Part shown: positions 19,177 to 27,220 of the stretch, one piece after another
Layout: each line of letters begins with the position of its first letter
Position numbering within the stretch: position 1 is the first letter of the stretch
DNA from: Chryseobacterium phosphatilyticum
GTDB taxonomy: Bacteria; Bacteroidota; Bacteroidia; Flavobacteriales; Weeksellaceae
Assembly: GCF_002899825.2 (NCBI RefSeq)
Contig: NZ_PPED02000006.1
Location: 1-64,000 of the forward strand
Direction: 5' to 3'
Length of the DNA stretch: 64,000 bases
The notes under the pieces: generated by a model
Told to the model about the DNA's origin: nothing
Seen by the model: the letters and a program-made list of their open reading frames with translations, nothing else
The model's database searches: none
Translations under genes and position numbers: made by a program

Positions 19177-19947
19177 TTAATAAAGTTGGTTTATAGAATC
19201 TACATCAAGATACTCAGATTTTTGAGTAGCAGTTTCTTTGAAAGCCTCATCCAGGTCTTCATCCAGAAACTCATCTCCTTTCACTACAGTATTTACATAG
19301 TTCATACTTTCGATAACAAAACTTTTAATTGTTGGGTTATCTAACGCTTTTAATCCTGAAATATTATCAAATTTCAACTTTTCATCGATCTTTTTATCAA
19401 GATCTGCATCTTTCTCATTGTACAGAGAAAGAACAATTTTCGCATCCTTGAAGTAAGTATCTGATTCGTAATAAGTTTTAAGATAAATCGGAACAAAAGA
19501 AGACATCCATCCGTTCAGATGAATTACATCAGGAACCCAGTTCAGCTTCTTGATGGTTTCAATAACTCCCCTTGCAAAGAAAATAGCTCTCTCATCATTG
19601 TCATCGAAAGGATTTCCTTCGTCGTCAACATAGTATTGTTTTCTTTTGAAGTATTCTTCATTGTCAATAAAGTATACCTGAAGTCTTTCCCCCGGAAGAG
19701 ACGCTACTTTAATGATTAAGGGTTGATCCAGGTCATTGATAATAATGTTCATTCCTGAAAGACGGATCACTTCATGAAGTTGGAATTTCCTTTCACTTAT
19801 TTGTCCAAATCTTGGCATAAAAACTCTTACATCATTGCCTTCATTGTGCATCTTAAGTGCCATTTTGTTTACCACTGCAGCCATATTTGTATCTTCCTGA
19901 TATGGATACATCTCTGTAGTAATGTACAGTATTTTTTGATTCGGCAT
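19177..19947 (-). CDS. Stand-alone glycogen-synthase-like (GT5 catalytic-domain) protein, probably not an active synthase
   Basis: I start at the ATG at 19947 (MPNQKILYITTEMYPY). The longer frame to 19989 adds 14 residues before a natural Rossmann start. About 256 residues resemble only the N-terminal half of glycogen/starch synthase: KILYIT.EM.P near residue 5, DVRVFMPRFGQI near 38 and PDVIHLNGWMSSFVPIYL near 130. The ADP-glucose-binding K-x-G-G-L motif expected after EMYP is replaced by QEDTNM, and the whole C-terminal GT-B domain is missing. It is therefore annotated by homology, not by activity. It may have a binding or regulatory role with the DUF4270 lipoprotein. Confidence 0.8.
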   Translation of the reverse strand: MPNQKILYITTEMYPYQEDTNMAAVVNKMALKMHNEGNDVRVFMPRFGQISERKFQLHEVIRLSGMNIIINDLDQPLIIKVASLPGERLQVYFIDNEEYFKRKQYYVDDEGNPFDDNDERAIFFARGVIETIKKLNWVPDVIHLNGWMSSFVPIYLKTYYESDTYFKDAKIVLSLYNEKDADLDKKIDEKLKFDNISGLKALDNPTIKSFVIESMNYVNTVVKGDEFLDEDLDEAFKETATQKSEYLDVDSINQLY

Positions 19948-20090
19948 AAACTTTCTATCTAATTTTTGTAAAAATGCTTTAATGTGCAAAATTACAAAAA
20001 AACATCCAACATTATTTTAATTAACATTTTTTTACGAAATTTTCGTTTTTCAAATTATTAAAAACACATATTATTATGTGATATTTTTAG

Positions 20091-20098
20091 TAATTTTG
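20091..20098 (+). promoter_or_regulatory. Candidate -7 promoter box of panC
   Basis: TAATTTTG matches the Bacteroidota -7 consensus TAnnTTTG, 20 bases before the panC start. No clear TTG -33 element is seen at the ideal distance. Confidence 0.5.
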
Positions 20099-20118
20099 AA
20101 TTAGTATTAAAATAAACT

Positions 20119-20967
20119 ATGGAAGTTATTAAAAACAGTAAAGTCCTTAAGGATTTCATTGAAAGACAGAAGGAAATGGGAAAAAGAATCGGCTTTGCTC
20201 CTACGATGGGCGCGCTTCATAAGGGCCATCTTTCTCTCTATGAGGAAGCCCGGAAAGAAAATGACCTTGTTGTTTCTTCAATTTTTGTAAATCCCACTCA
20301 ATTCAACAATCCTGAGGATCTTGAGAAATATCCGAGAGATATCAACAGAGATATTTTAATTCTTGAAAATTCAGGACTGGTAGATGCAGTTTATATTCCG
20401 GAAGTAACGGATATATATCCTGAAAAAGCAGAAAGCAAGCATTATGATTTTGATGGACTGGAAAATGAAATGGAAGGAAAATCAAGACCGGGGCATTTTG
20501 ACGGAGTAGGAACTGTCGTAGAAGAACTTTTCAGACAAGTACAACCTGACAATGCGTATTTTGGGGAAAAAGATTTTCAACAGCTTGCTATTATCAAGAA
20601 AATGGTTGAGAAAACACAACTTCCGGTCAAAATAAAAGGAGTTTCTATCTACAGAGCAGACAACGGACTGGCTTTGAGCTCCAGAAACCAAAGATTACAT
20701 GAGAACCGCAGGGAAGCCTCAAAAATCATTTATGAAACTTTAGAAAAGGTAAATGACTGGTTCAGAACAATCAGTATTCCTGAAATCAAAGAAAGAGTTA
20801 CAGATATTTTTGATAATCAGCAGGGGATGAAACTGGAATATTTTTTAATAGCAGATGAAAAAACGCTACAGGAAACTGATTTTTTCTATAAAGACAGAAA
20901 TTTCAGAGCTTTTATCGTAGTCGTTGTGGATGGGGTAAGATTAATTGACAATATGCATTTAGACTAA
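20119..20967 (+). CDS. panC: Pantothenate synthetase
   Basis: Joins pantoate and beta-alanine with ATP to make pantothenate, on the way to coenzyme A. 282 residues, normal length. Motifs: GFAPTMGALHKGHLSLYEEA (ATP HIGH-like motif) near residue 26, SIFVNPTQFN near 54, FGEKDFQQLAIIKKM near 148 and LALSSRNQRL near 182. Cytoplasmic. Divergent from the GT5-like/DUF4270 unit and followed by its own terminator. Confidence 0.97.
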   Translation: MEVIKNSKVLKDFIERQKEMGKRIGFAPTMGALHKGHLSLYEEARKENDLVVSSIFVNPTQFNNPEDLEKYPRDINRDILILENSGLVDAVYIPEVTDIYPEKAESKHYDFDGLENEMEGKSRPGHFDGVGTVVEELFRQVQPDNAYFGEKDFQQLAIIKKMVEKTQLPVKIKGVSIYRADNGLALSSRNQRLHENRREASKIIYETLEKVNDWFRTISIPEIKERVTDIFDNQQGMKLEYFLIADEKTLQETDFFYKDRNFRAFIVVVVDGVRLIDNMHLD

Positions 20968-20998
20968 GACCTTACCATATGTATATTTTATAAAATAC

Positions 20999-21030
20999 AA
21001 ACTCTGATGGTGACTGTCAGAGTTTTTTTT
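20999..21030 (+). terminator. Terminator of panC
   Basis: Stem AAACTCTGA / TCAGAGTTT with a nine-base loop and eight T, 30 bases after the panC stop. The 3' arm also contains the stop codon of the small minus-strand gene 21017-21136. Confidence 0.85.
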
Positions 21031-21136
21031 GATTGATAATAATAAGAGCAACCGGCCCAATAACCAATGGAGAGAAAAACAGTACTGCAGAGCATATTCC
21101 CGTTGCAATATCACCACTACTATCATGCGTGCTCAT
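21017..21136 (-). CDS. Candidate 39-residue membrane peptide
   Basis: A short minus-strand frame starts at ATG 21136 and ends at TGA 21017-21019. The peptide begins MSTHDSSGDIATGICSAV, continues with the hydrophobic stretch LFFSPLVIGPVALIII and ends NQKKL. It has a polar acidic N-terminus, one clear membrane helix and a basic C-terminus, as expected of a real single-span peptide. An in-frame stop lies four codons upstream, so the start is well limited. AAGG directly before the ATG is too close for a classic SD site. It lies 60 bases beyond the terminator of the tRNA cluster. I do not recognise a family. Confidence 0.45.
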   Translation of the reverse strand: MSTHDSSGDIATGICSAVLFFSPLVIGPVALIIINQKKL

Positions 21137-21191
21137 CCTTACCGGTTATACGAATATCGCTCATATTTTTATGTTCTTTCAGTTTGAATAC

Positions 21192-21224
21192 AAAAATCAA
21201 AGGCCTCCGGAAGGAAGCCTTTGA
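21192..21224 (-). terminator. Terminator of the tRNA cluster
   Basis: On the minus strand TCAAAGGCTTCC pairs with GGAGGCCTTTGA (one wobble) around a four-base loop, followed by ATTTTTG. It lies 55 bases downstream of the last tRNA. Confidence 0.75.
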
Positions 21225-21278
21225 AACACCAAATCACAAAATATTAATATGAAAAAAATTTACTTTTCAGTAAACTTG

Positions 21279-21351
21279 TGACCCGGCTGGGATTCGAACC
21301 CAGGACCCATACATTAAAAGTGTATTGCTCTACCAGCTGAGCTACCGAGTC
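21279..21351 (-). tRNA. tRNA-Lys (anticodon TTT), copy 1
   Basis: Cloverleaf with acceptor GACTCGG / CCGGGTC, D arm GCTCAGCTGGTAGAGC, anticodon arm ATACA-CTTTTAA-TGTAT giving anticodon TTT, and T arm CTGGGTTCGAATCCCAG. 73 bases; CCA is not encoded. Identical in sequence to the copy at 21528-21600. Confidence 0.96.
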
Positions 21352-21406
21352 GGCCACAATTAAAATGAAATAAATTTCACTATTAATTATTAAATTTTCT
21401 TTGCAG

Positions 21407-21489
21407 TGCCTGCGACTGGACTCGAACCAGCACATCCTTAGGAAACCACCCCCTCAAGATGGCGTGTCTACCAATTTCACCACGCAGGC
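21407..21489 (-). tRNA. tRNA-Leu (anticodon GAG)
   Basis: 83 bases with acceptor GCCTGCG / CGCAGGC, anticodon arm CCATC-TTGAGGG-GGTGG giving anticodon GAG, a long class II variable arm, and T arm with GGTTCGAGTCC. Lies between two identical tRNA-Lys copies in the same direction. Confidence 0.95.
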
Positions 21490-21527
21490 AATAAAAATTA
21501 CAAAAATCCAGTAATTTTTTTTGCTTG

Positions 21528-21600
21528 TGACCCGGCTGGGATTCGAACCCAGGACCCATACATTAAAAGTGTATTGCTCTACCAGCTGAGCTACCGAGTC
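21528..21600 (-). tRNA. tRNA-Lys (anticodon TTT), copy 2
   Basis: Same 73-base cloverleaf as copy 1, anticodon TTT. First tRNA of the minus-strand cluster; 38 bases separate it from tRNA-Leu. The gap to aroK (divergent) is about 115 bases and should contain both promoters. Confidence 0.96.
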
Positions 21601-21714
21601 GGTCACTTACTCATCAAGTTTCATTGAAGTAATGTCCCTTGTTTTAAGTGGTGCAAAGATATGACTTTTTTCTTTATCTCAAAACTTTTTCGCAAATTTG
21701 TTTAAAAAAAATTC

Positions 21715-22230
21715 ATGATAGTTTCACTGATCGGATACATGGGGAGTGGCAAATCTCACATTTCCAAAATATTAAGCGAAAGAATCAATTTTAAATTAAT
21801 TGACCTCGATAAAGAGATTGCCCGAAAGAATAAATTAACGATCCCCGAGATCTTCGAAAAAAAGGGAGAAATTTATTTTAGAAAGCTGGAAAGAGAAGCC
21901 CTTGAAGAGATACTGGCTTCTGAAGAAAATGTAATATTAAGCCTGGGCGGAGGAACTCCTGTTTATTATAATAACATGGAGATTATTAACCATAATTCAA
22001 AAAGTGTTTTTTTAAGAACTTCAGTGGGTACTTTAACGGAAAGACTGTCTAAGCAGAAAGAAAAAAGACCATTAATTGCCAATATATCTGATGAAGATCT
22101 TCCGGAGTTCATTGCTAAACACCTGTTTGAAAGAAATCAGTTTTATAGTAAAGCTCAATTTACGGTAGGAACAGATTCCCGCGAACCGGAAGATATTGTC
22201 AACGAAATAATAGAAAAGCTCTATCCCTAG
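21715..22230 (+). CDS. aroK: Shikimate kinase
   Basis: Phosphorylates shikimate with ATP in the chorismate/aromatic amino acid pathway. 171 residues, family length. P-loop GYMGSGKSH (residues ~7-15), LIDLDKEIARK with the shikimate-binding Asp, FRKLEREAL, and LSLGGGTP (Gly-rich shikimate site). The ATP-lid Arg is in KEKRPLI. Its last codons form the left arm of the bidirectional terminator shared with the convergent S4-domain gene. Confidence 0.95.
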   Translation: MIVSLIGYMGSGKSHISKILSERINFKLIDLDKEIARKNKLTIPEIFEKKGEIYFRKLEREALEEILASEENVILSLGGGTPVYYNNMEIINHNSKSVFLRTSVGTLTERLSKQKEKRPLIANISDEDLPEFIAKHLFERNQFYSKAQFTVGTDSREPEDIVNEIIEKLYP

Positions 22231-22248
22231 AGCTTTTCTATTATTTCG
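22203..22248. terminator. Long bidirectional terminator overlapping the aroK 3' end
   Basis: A 20-pair perfect stem (CGAAATAATAGAAAAGCTCT with its complement) around a six-base loop. The left arm and loop include the last aroK codons; the stop TAG spans 22228-22230. The convergent S4-domain gene ends at 22252. Confidence 0.8.
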
Positions 22249-22251
22249 GTT

Positions 22252-22689
22252 TTAATCTTCAACTTCTGTATCATCATCTGTTTCTCCAAAAAAATCATCC
22301 CAATCTGTAAAATCTGAAGCAATATCATTACCTACATAATCATCCATTTCTCTTCTGTCTTTTTTGGTAGGCCTTCCCTCCCCTTTATTTCGATAGTAAT
22401 CCTGTGACATTTTACGAAGTTTCAGTAATTCGTACTGTTCTTTATCGGTCACATCCTGAATGTGAAGAGGAACCAATTTTGCTCCTATTCTGCTTTTAGG
22501 AATCTGAATAACCTTTATTTTGTAATCGATTTGATTTTTACGAATCCTGATAACATCCCCCTCTTTTACCTCTTTAGATGACTTTACGGCAGAGGTTCCG
22601 ATAGAAACTCTATTTTTTTTAATCTCCTCTGTTGCAATACTTCTTGTTTTATAAAAACGAATGCTCCATAAAAATTTATCTATTCTCAT
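22252..22689 (-). CDS. S4-domain RNA-binding protein (Hsp15/HslR-like)
   Basis: 145 residues. The S4 domain fills the N-terminal half: MRIDKFLWSIRFYKTRSIATE, then V.IG....KSS.EVKEGDVI.I. This matches Hsp15, which binds stalled 50S subunits carrying nascent chains. The C-terminal part is basic (GEGRPTKKDRREMDDY) then strongly acidic (DDFFGETDDDTEVED), a tail common in Flavobacteriia homologues. Cytoplasmic. Convergent with aroK. Confidence 0.88.
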   Translation of the reverse strand: MRIDKFLWSIRFYKTRSIATEEIKKNRVSIGTSAVKSSKEVKEGDVIRIRKNQIDYKIKVIQIPKSRIGAKLVPLHIQDVTDKEQYELLKLRKMSQDYYRNKGEGRPTKKDRREMDDYVGNDIASDFTDWDDFFGETDDDTEVED

Positions 22690-22698
22690 AATTTTTTA

Positions 22699-22706
22699 TA
22701 CTTTTG
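22699..22706 (+). promoter_or_regulatory. Candidate -7 promoter box of the FKBP-like lipoprotein gene
   Basis: TACTTTTG matches TAnnTTTG and lies 40 bases before the start at 22746. Confidence 0.45.
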
Positions 22707-22745
22707 CCGTTATATTATTTGTAAAGTAATTAAAAGTTTTTTGAA

Positions 22746-23510
22746 ATGAAAAAAATATTTTTATATACCCTTGTAGGATCTTTATGCTTTTCTGCATGTA
22801 AAAAAGATGATGAAGTGGTAGGCTATCAGGAACCTGCGGACATTGCTACTCAGGATAGCTATGATGATCAGTCTATTAAGAAATTTATGGACGAAAACTA
22901 TCTTGATGTACAAGGGAATATAAAACCTTTCAGTGCGACTGATACTGCCGACGATAAAGAGAAAAAATTATCTGCATTACCGTATGAGACATTACCTTCA
23001 GGAACTATCTACATCATGAGAGAGGGTGCACAGCCAACTACTTCCCCTCAGACAATTAAAACGGATGATGTTATTAAAATCATGGGTAGAGGGTATTCTT
23101 ATCTGGCTGCTCAAACGGACGGAAAAGTAGCATTTGCCTCTCAGGCTGTTTTTTTTAATACAATAGACGGATATGCCATTCCTTCTATTGATCCTATGTA
23201 TTACTATGTGAAGAAAAAAGTAATGGACGATGCAACATTGGCAGATGCAAAAAAAGCAAAGTACTACCAGATACCGGGATTCAGAGAAGCATTACAAAAG
23301 TTTAGTGCTTTCAATAATTTACCAAGTGAAACTCCCTATAATCTACAAGGTGTCATCATTGTACCTTCCAGAGCTGCTTTTGCAAGAAACCCACATTATC
23401 CTTATTTAACAATGTCTTACAGAAACAGATCGTTTGTGTTCAACTTCCAGATTTACGGAAGATCAGACAGACCAGCTGATCAAGCTCAAACACCAGAACA
23501 ACAGCAATAA
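22746..23510 (+). CDS. FKBP-like peptidyl-prolyl isomerase family lipoprotein
   Basis: 254 residues with lipoprotein signal ending FSAC (Cys18). The C-terminal half follows the strand order of Flavobacteriia FKBP-type lipoproteins: TIKTDDVIKIMGRGYSY, then IPGFREALQKF, then GVIIVPSRAAF and a final FVFNFQIYG strand. The last three correspond to V.PGF.E.L and iPs..aY of FKBPs. Loop lengths differ from the canonical domain, so enzyme activity is uncertain. Periplasmic face of the outer membrane expected. Followed by its own terminator. Confidence 0.6.
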   Translation: MKKIFLYTLVGSLCFSACKKDDEVVGYQEPADIATQDSYDDQSIKKFMDENYLDVQGNIKPFSATDTADDKEKKLSALPYETLPSGTIYIMREGAQPTTSPQTIKTDDVIKIMGRGYSYLAAQTDGKVAFASQAVFFNTIDGYAIPSIDPMYYYVKKKVMDDATLADAKKAKYYQIPGFREALQKFSAFNNLPSETPYNLQGVIIVPSRAAFARNPHYPYLTMSYRNRSFVFNFQIYGRSDRPADQAQTPEQQQ

Positions 23511-23521
23511 AAACATACAAT

Positions 23522-23549
23522 AAAAAAACCGTCTCACGACGGTTTTTTT
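23522..23549. terminator. Terminator between the FKBP-like lipoprotein and the convergent glutamate-synthase-like gene
   Basis: 12-pair stem AAAAAAACCGTC / GACGGTTTTTTT with a four-base loop TCAC. A-run and T-run at both sides suit both directions. Confidence 0.88.
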
Positions 23550-23557
23550 ATGCTTTC

Positions 23558-25075
23558 TTAAGATCTGGCTTTTTGTTTGACATTTCCTAAAATATCAGGG
23601 AAGTATAAATCTGCAAGATGATCAAATTCATCTCCTCTCATAAACATAGTGGCATCTACTTCTTCATAAGAACTTCTTCCTGCAGCTGCAATAAGTTCAT
23701 TGCAGGTGTGAAGGGTATTTTTATGGAAGTGATATACTCTTTCGCTTTTATCCGTTACATCAAGTCCTTTGATCAACATTTTATCCTGTGTTGCCACTCC
23801 TGTAGGGCAATTGTTGGAATTACATCTCAAAGCCTGAATACACCCTAAAGAGAACATAAATCCTCTTGCGTTGTTGCACATATCTGCCCCCATTGCAATG
23901 GCTCTTAAAATGTCGAGACTGGTAAGAACTTTACCACTGGCTATAACTCTTAATTTATTTCTTACGTTATAATTATTCAAAGTTCTGTTCACAAATATCA
24001 GGGCTGGCTCCAAAGGCATTCCTACCCCATCTGAAAACTCCGGCGGAGCAGCTCCTGTTCCCCCTTCTGCACCGTCAATGGTGATAAAGTCAGGATAGAT
24101 TTTCAGAACATTCATCTGTACACAGATATCTTCAAATTCTTTAGTATCTCCTATACAAAGCTTAAAGCCTACCGGTTTACCTCCTGAAAGTTCTCTTAAC
24201 TCCTGTACAAACTTTAATAAGCCGGCAGCATTGGAGAAAGAAGTATGTGATGGCGGCGAAATCACGGTCATTCCGGGTGTCACGTGACGGATAGCAGCAA
24301 TCTCCGGAGTATTTTTAACTCCCGGAAGCACCCCTCCGTGTCCTGGCTTCGCTCCCTGTGACAATTTTATCTCAATCATTTTCACATTGGGAAGAGTTGA
24401 GTATTTTTTAAATAATTCAGGGTTAAATTTACCTTCTTCATCTCGGCATCCGAAGTATCCGGTTCCAATCTGCCAGCATAAATCACCTCCTTCCAAATGA
24501 TAGGGAGAAATCCCTCCTTCTCCGGTATTATGATAAAAATTCCCTTTTTTTGCTCCTCTGTTCAGTGAAATCTGAGCCCTGTCACTTAATGCACCAAAGC
24601 TCATTGCTGAAATATTCAACAGAGAAGCATGATACGGTTGTGTGCACTGCTCTCCTCCTACCCAAACTCTTGGAAGTTCTTCTGAAGGTGACTTCGCATA
24701 AATAGAATGTTTGATCCCTTCATATTTTCTTTGATTCACTTCCAATTGTGTACCAAAAGCTACTGTATCACTTAAGTTTTTAGCTCGTCTGTATACTGCA
24801 GAACGCTGGTTTCTTGGAAAAGGTTTTCCGTCTGTTTCCCTTTCAATAAAGTATTGCTGCATTTCCGGTGAAATACTTTCGAAAAAGTACCTGAAGTACC
24901 CCAGAACCGGGAAGTTCCTCAAAATAGCATGTTTCGATTGGTAAGCATTATATACTCCCAATGCATAGATAGCGGATAACAGCGTCGGTATCCAATAATG
25001 CGCTCTGATCAGTATTGCTATAATCCATGTAGCAATGACTAATACAATTCCCCAAGATAAAAACTTATCTCTCAT
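23558..25075 (-). CDS. FMN-binding glutamate synthase family protein
   Basis: 505 residues. Two N-terminal membrane helices (residues ~8-45) are followed by a TIM-barrel like the FMN/Fe-S domain of glutamate synthase large subunit: LNISAMSFGALSDRAQISLNRGAKKG, TGEGGISPYH, KLSQGAKPGHGGVLPG, FITIDGAEGGTGAAP and the Cys-rich CNNARGFMFSLGCIQALRCNSNNCPTG. Stand-alone proteins of this type lack the glutaminase domain, so the electron donor and substrate are not known. Convergent with the FKBP-like gene, and 54 bases downstream of mtaB on the same strand. Confidence 0.9.
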   Translation of the reverse strand: MRDKFLSWGIVLVIATWIIAILIRAHYWIPTLLSAIYALGVYNAYQSKHAILRNFPVLGYFRYFFESISPEMQQYFIERETDGKPFPRNQRSAVYRRAKNLSDTVAFGTQLEVNQRKYEGIKHSIYAKSPSEELPRVWVGGEQCTQPYHASLLNISAMSFGALSDRAQISLNRGAKKGNFYHNTGEGGISPYHLEGGDLCWQIGTGYFGCRDEEGKFNPELFKKYSTLPNVKMIEIKLSQGAKPGHGGVLPGVKNTPEIAAIRHVTPGMTVISPPSHTSFSNAAGLLKFVQELRELSGGKPVGFKLCIGDTKEFEDICVQMNVLKIYPDFITIDGAEGGTGAAPPEFSDGVGMPLEPALIFVNRTLNNYNVRNKLRVIASGKVLTSLDILRAIAMGADMCNNARGFMFSLGCIQALRCNSNNCPTGVATQDKMLIKGLDVTDKSERVYHFHKNTLHTCNELIAAAGRSSYEEVDATMFMRGDEFDHLADLYFPDILGNVKQKARS

Positions 25076-25129
25076 GAATGTAGTATTTTAAAGTTTAAAA
25101 ATAAATTTAGTGGAAATTTTGCAAAGAGC

Positions 25130-26476
25130 CTATGCTTTTGCTAAAAAATTTTGGTAAGAAGATTGCACTGAAACCGTGCCATCTGACAGGATTTTTTCTA
25201 AATTTAGAAATTCAATTTGATTAACGGAGCCAAGATCAAAGTCTTTCTGAACTCTCACATAATTTTCTGTGAAGCCAAACATTTTTCCGTCTTTATTCTC
25301 ATGCTCCCAAAGTACAGGAAGTGTTTTTCCGAGTTGGGTCTGATAAAATGCCATTTTCTTCTTTTCAGAAAGAATTCTCAGCATTTTATTACGTTTTTTT
25401 CTTTCTGCTACCGGAACTACACCATCCATAGTAGTTGCTTCTGTATTTTCTCTTTCAGAATAAGTAAATACGTGCAGATAAGTGATGGGAAGTTCGTTAA
25501 GGAAATTATACGTTTCCATGAACCTTTCTTCTGTTTCTCCCGGGAATCCGACAATAACATCTACCCCAATAGCAGCGTCAGGCATCACCGTACGGATCTT
25601 GTTTACCCTGTCATTGTAAAGTTTAGTCAGGTAACGACGTTTCATTTTTTTCAATAAATCATCGCTTCCGGATTGTAACGGAATATGGAAATGAGGAACA
25701 AAGCTTCTGCTTTTGGAAACCAGCTCAATACTTTCATCCTTCAACAGGTTGGGTTCAATGGATGAAATACGGATTCTCTCAATCCCTTCTACTTTATCAA
25801 GCTCCGAGATCAGATCAAGGAAAGTATGCTCATGTCTCTTGTTTCCAAATTCTCCTTTTCCATAATCTCCAATATTGACTCCTGTAAGAACAATTTCTTT
25901 AATATCTTTTGCTGCAATTTCTGTGGCATTCCGAAGAACATTTTCTATAGTATCGGAACGTGAAATCCCTCTTGCCAGCGGAATGGTACAGTACGTACAT
26001 TTATAATCACAGCCATCCTGAACTTTCAGAAAAGCTCTGGTTCTGTCCCCGATTGAGTAACTACCGATAAAGAAATCTGTTTCTTCAATCTCACATGAAT
26101 GAACAATCCCTTCATGTTCTGTCTTTTCCAGATCATCAAGATAGCTTAGAATATTGAATTTTTCTTTAGCTCCCAATACAAGATCTACACCTTCAATTTG
26201 TGAAATCTCTTCAGGTTTCAACTGAGCATAGCAACCAACAATCACTACTAAACCTTCAGGATTGGCTTTCATTGCTCTTTTTACGTGAAGTTTACATTCA
26301 CGGTCAGCATTTTCAGTTACCGAGCATGTATTGATAACATATACATTTGCTTTATCATCAAAACTTACCTTATCATAACCTGCATCTGTTAATTGACGGG
26401 CAATAGTAGATGTTTCTGCAAAGTTTAATTTGCAGCCAAGTGTATGATACGCGGCAGTTCTTTGAAAAGTAGACAT
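25130..26476 (-). CDS. mtaB: tRNA N6-threonylcarbamoyladenosine methylthiotransferase
   Basis: Radical SAM enzyme that adds a methylthio group to t6A37 of tRNA, making ms2t6A. 448 residues. N-terminal UPF0004 domain (HTLGCKLNFAET, NTCSVTENADRECK, VGCYAQLKPEE) supplies three Cys of the auxiliary cluster. The radical SAM motif is GCDYKCTYCTIPLARG (CxxxCxxC). HIPLQSGSD and VGVDVIVGFPGETEE follow, with a C-terminal TRAM-like part. The family split (MtaB rather than MiaB or RimO) rests on overall pattern and length. Confidence 0.92.
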   Translation of the reverse strand: MSTFQRTAAYHTLGCKLNFAETSTIARQLTDAGYDKVSFDDKANVYVINTCSVTENADRECKLHVKRAMKANPEGLVVIVGCYAQLKPEEISQIEGVDLVLGAKEKFNILSYLDDLEKTEHEGIVHSCEIEETDFFIGSYSIGDRTRAFLKVQDGCDYKCTYCTIPLARGISRSDTIENVLRNATEIAAKDIKEIVLTGVNIGDYGKGEFGNKRHEHTFLDLISELDKVEGIERIRISSIEPNLLKDESIELVSKSRSFVPHFHIPLQSGSDDLLKKMKRRYLTKLYNDRVNKIRTVMPDAAIGVDVIVGFPGETEERFMETYNFLNELPITYLHVFTYSERENTEATTMDGVVPVAERKKRNKMLRILSEKKKMAFYQTQLGKTLPVLWEHENKDGKMFGFTENYVRVQKDFDLGSVNQIEFLNLEKILSDGTVSVQSSYQNFLAKA

Positions 26477-26542
26477 GTGTTACTCCTGAATTTTATGGGT
26501 GCAAAGATAGTAATTTTAATAAGAACTCAAGATTGATTCAGT

Positions 26543-27133
26543 CTATTGCTTGTATTCATCCCTTACTTCGGGGCTGTTTTGAAAACATACAGGGGAAGAA
26601 TTAACATCCGTTACATCTTTTGAAATTTTATTTTTCATCTCATTATTAAACTCCTGAGATTTATTCCTGGCAATGGAAAGTGTTTTCCACTCTTCATTTT
26701 TCATCATTTTGGCAATATAAACAATCTGACCAGTATGATAAGGGTAATGAGCTAACTGTCTGAAGACTGCATCAATAACAGAATGCGCTTCTCCTCTTAT
26801 ATAAATTGTTGAATATATATTTTCGTCATTAATTTGGCTCAAAGCTTCAAATAAACATTTCCATCCTTTTTCCCAATAGTCCAGAACTTCTTCTTTTGTT
26901 TTAAAAGTGTTGAGAAATTCTTCATCGCGATGACGCCAGGATTTTTCACCATCTTCTGTAAGGAAGTTTGTCCATCTTGAGAGCATATTTCCGGCAATAT
27001 GTTTTACAATAACTGCAATTGAGTTGCTTTCTTCATTATATTGCCAGAATATTTGTTCATCAGACAGCTGTTTAAATGCTTTATCACCAAGCGATTTATA
27101 ATATTCAAAACGTTTTACAAACAGGTCTTTCAT
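26543..27133 (-). CDS. DUF1572 (DinB-like) protein
   Basis: About 196 residues from the ATG at 27133 (MKDLFVKRFEYYK). The longer frame to 27220 would start inside the terminator of the upstream gene, so I reject that start. The layout is the four-helix DinB/YfiT fold with metal-ligand His positions in VIVKHIAGN and QLAHYPYHTGQIVYIAKM. Members may be metal-dependent thiol transferases, but substrates are generally unknown. The C-terminal ~25 residues are polar and not part of the fold. Confidence 0.85.
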   Translation of the reverse strand: MKDLFVKRFEYYKSLGDKAFKQLSDEQIFWQYNEESNSIAVIVKHIAGNMLSRWTNFLTEDGEKSWRHRDEEFLNTFKTKEEVLDYWEKGWKCLFEALSQINDENIYSTIYIRGEAHSVIDAVFRQLAHYPYHTGQIVYIAKMMKNEEWKTLSIARNKSQEFNNEMKNKISKDVTDVNSSPVCFQNSPEVRDEYKQ

Positions 27134-27167
27134 TTTCTCTATTTTAACCACTAATGTAAAATTTAAA

Positions 27168-27199
27168 AAAGACAAAAACCACCTCTTAGAAGTGGTTTT
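27168..27199 (-). terminator. Terminator of the T9SS type B protein gene
   Basis: Minus-strand stem AAAACCAC / GTGGTTTT with a nine-base loop, followed by a T-rich run. It lies 20 bases after the stop at 27221 and argues for the 27133 start of the next gene. Confidence 0.75.
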
Positions 27200-27220
27200 A
27201 TCTATGTATTTTATTGACAA

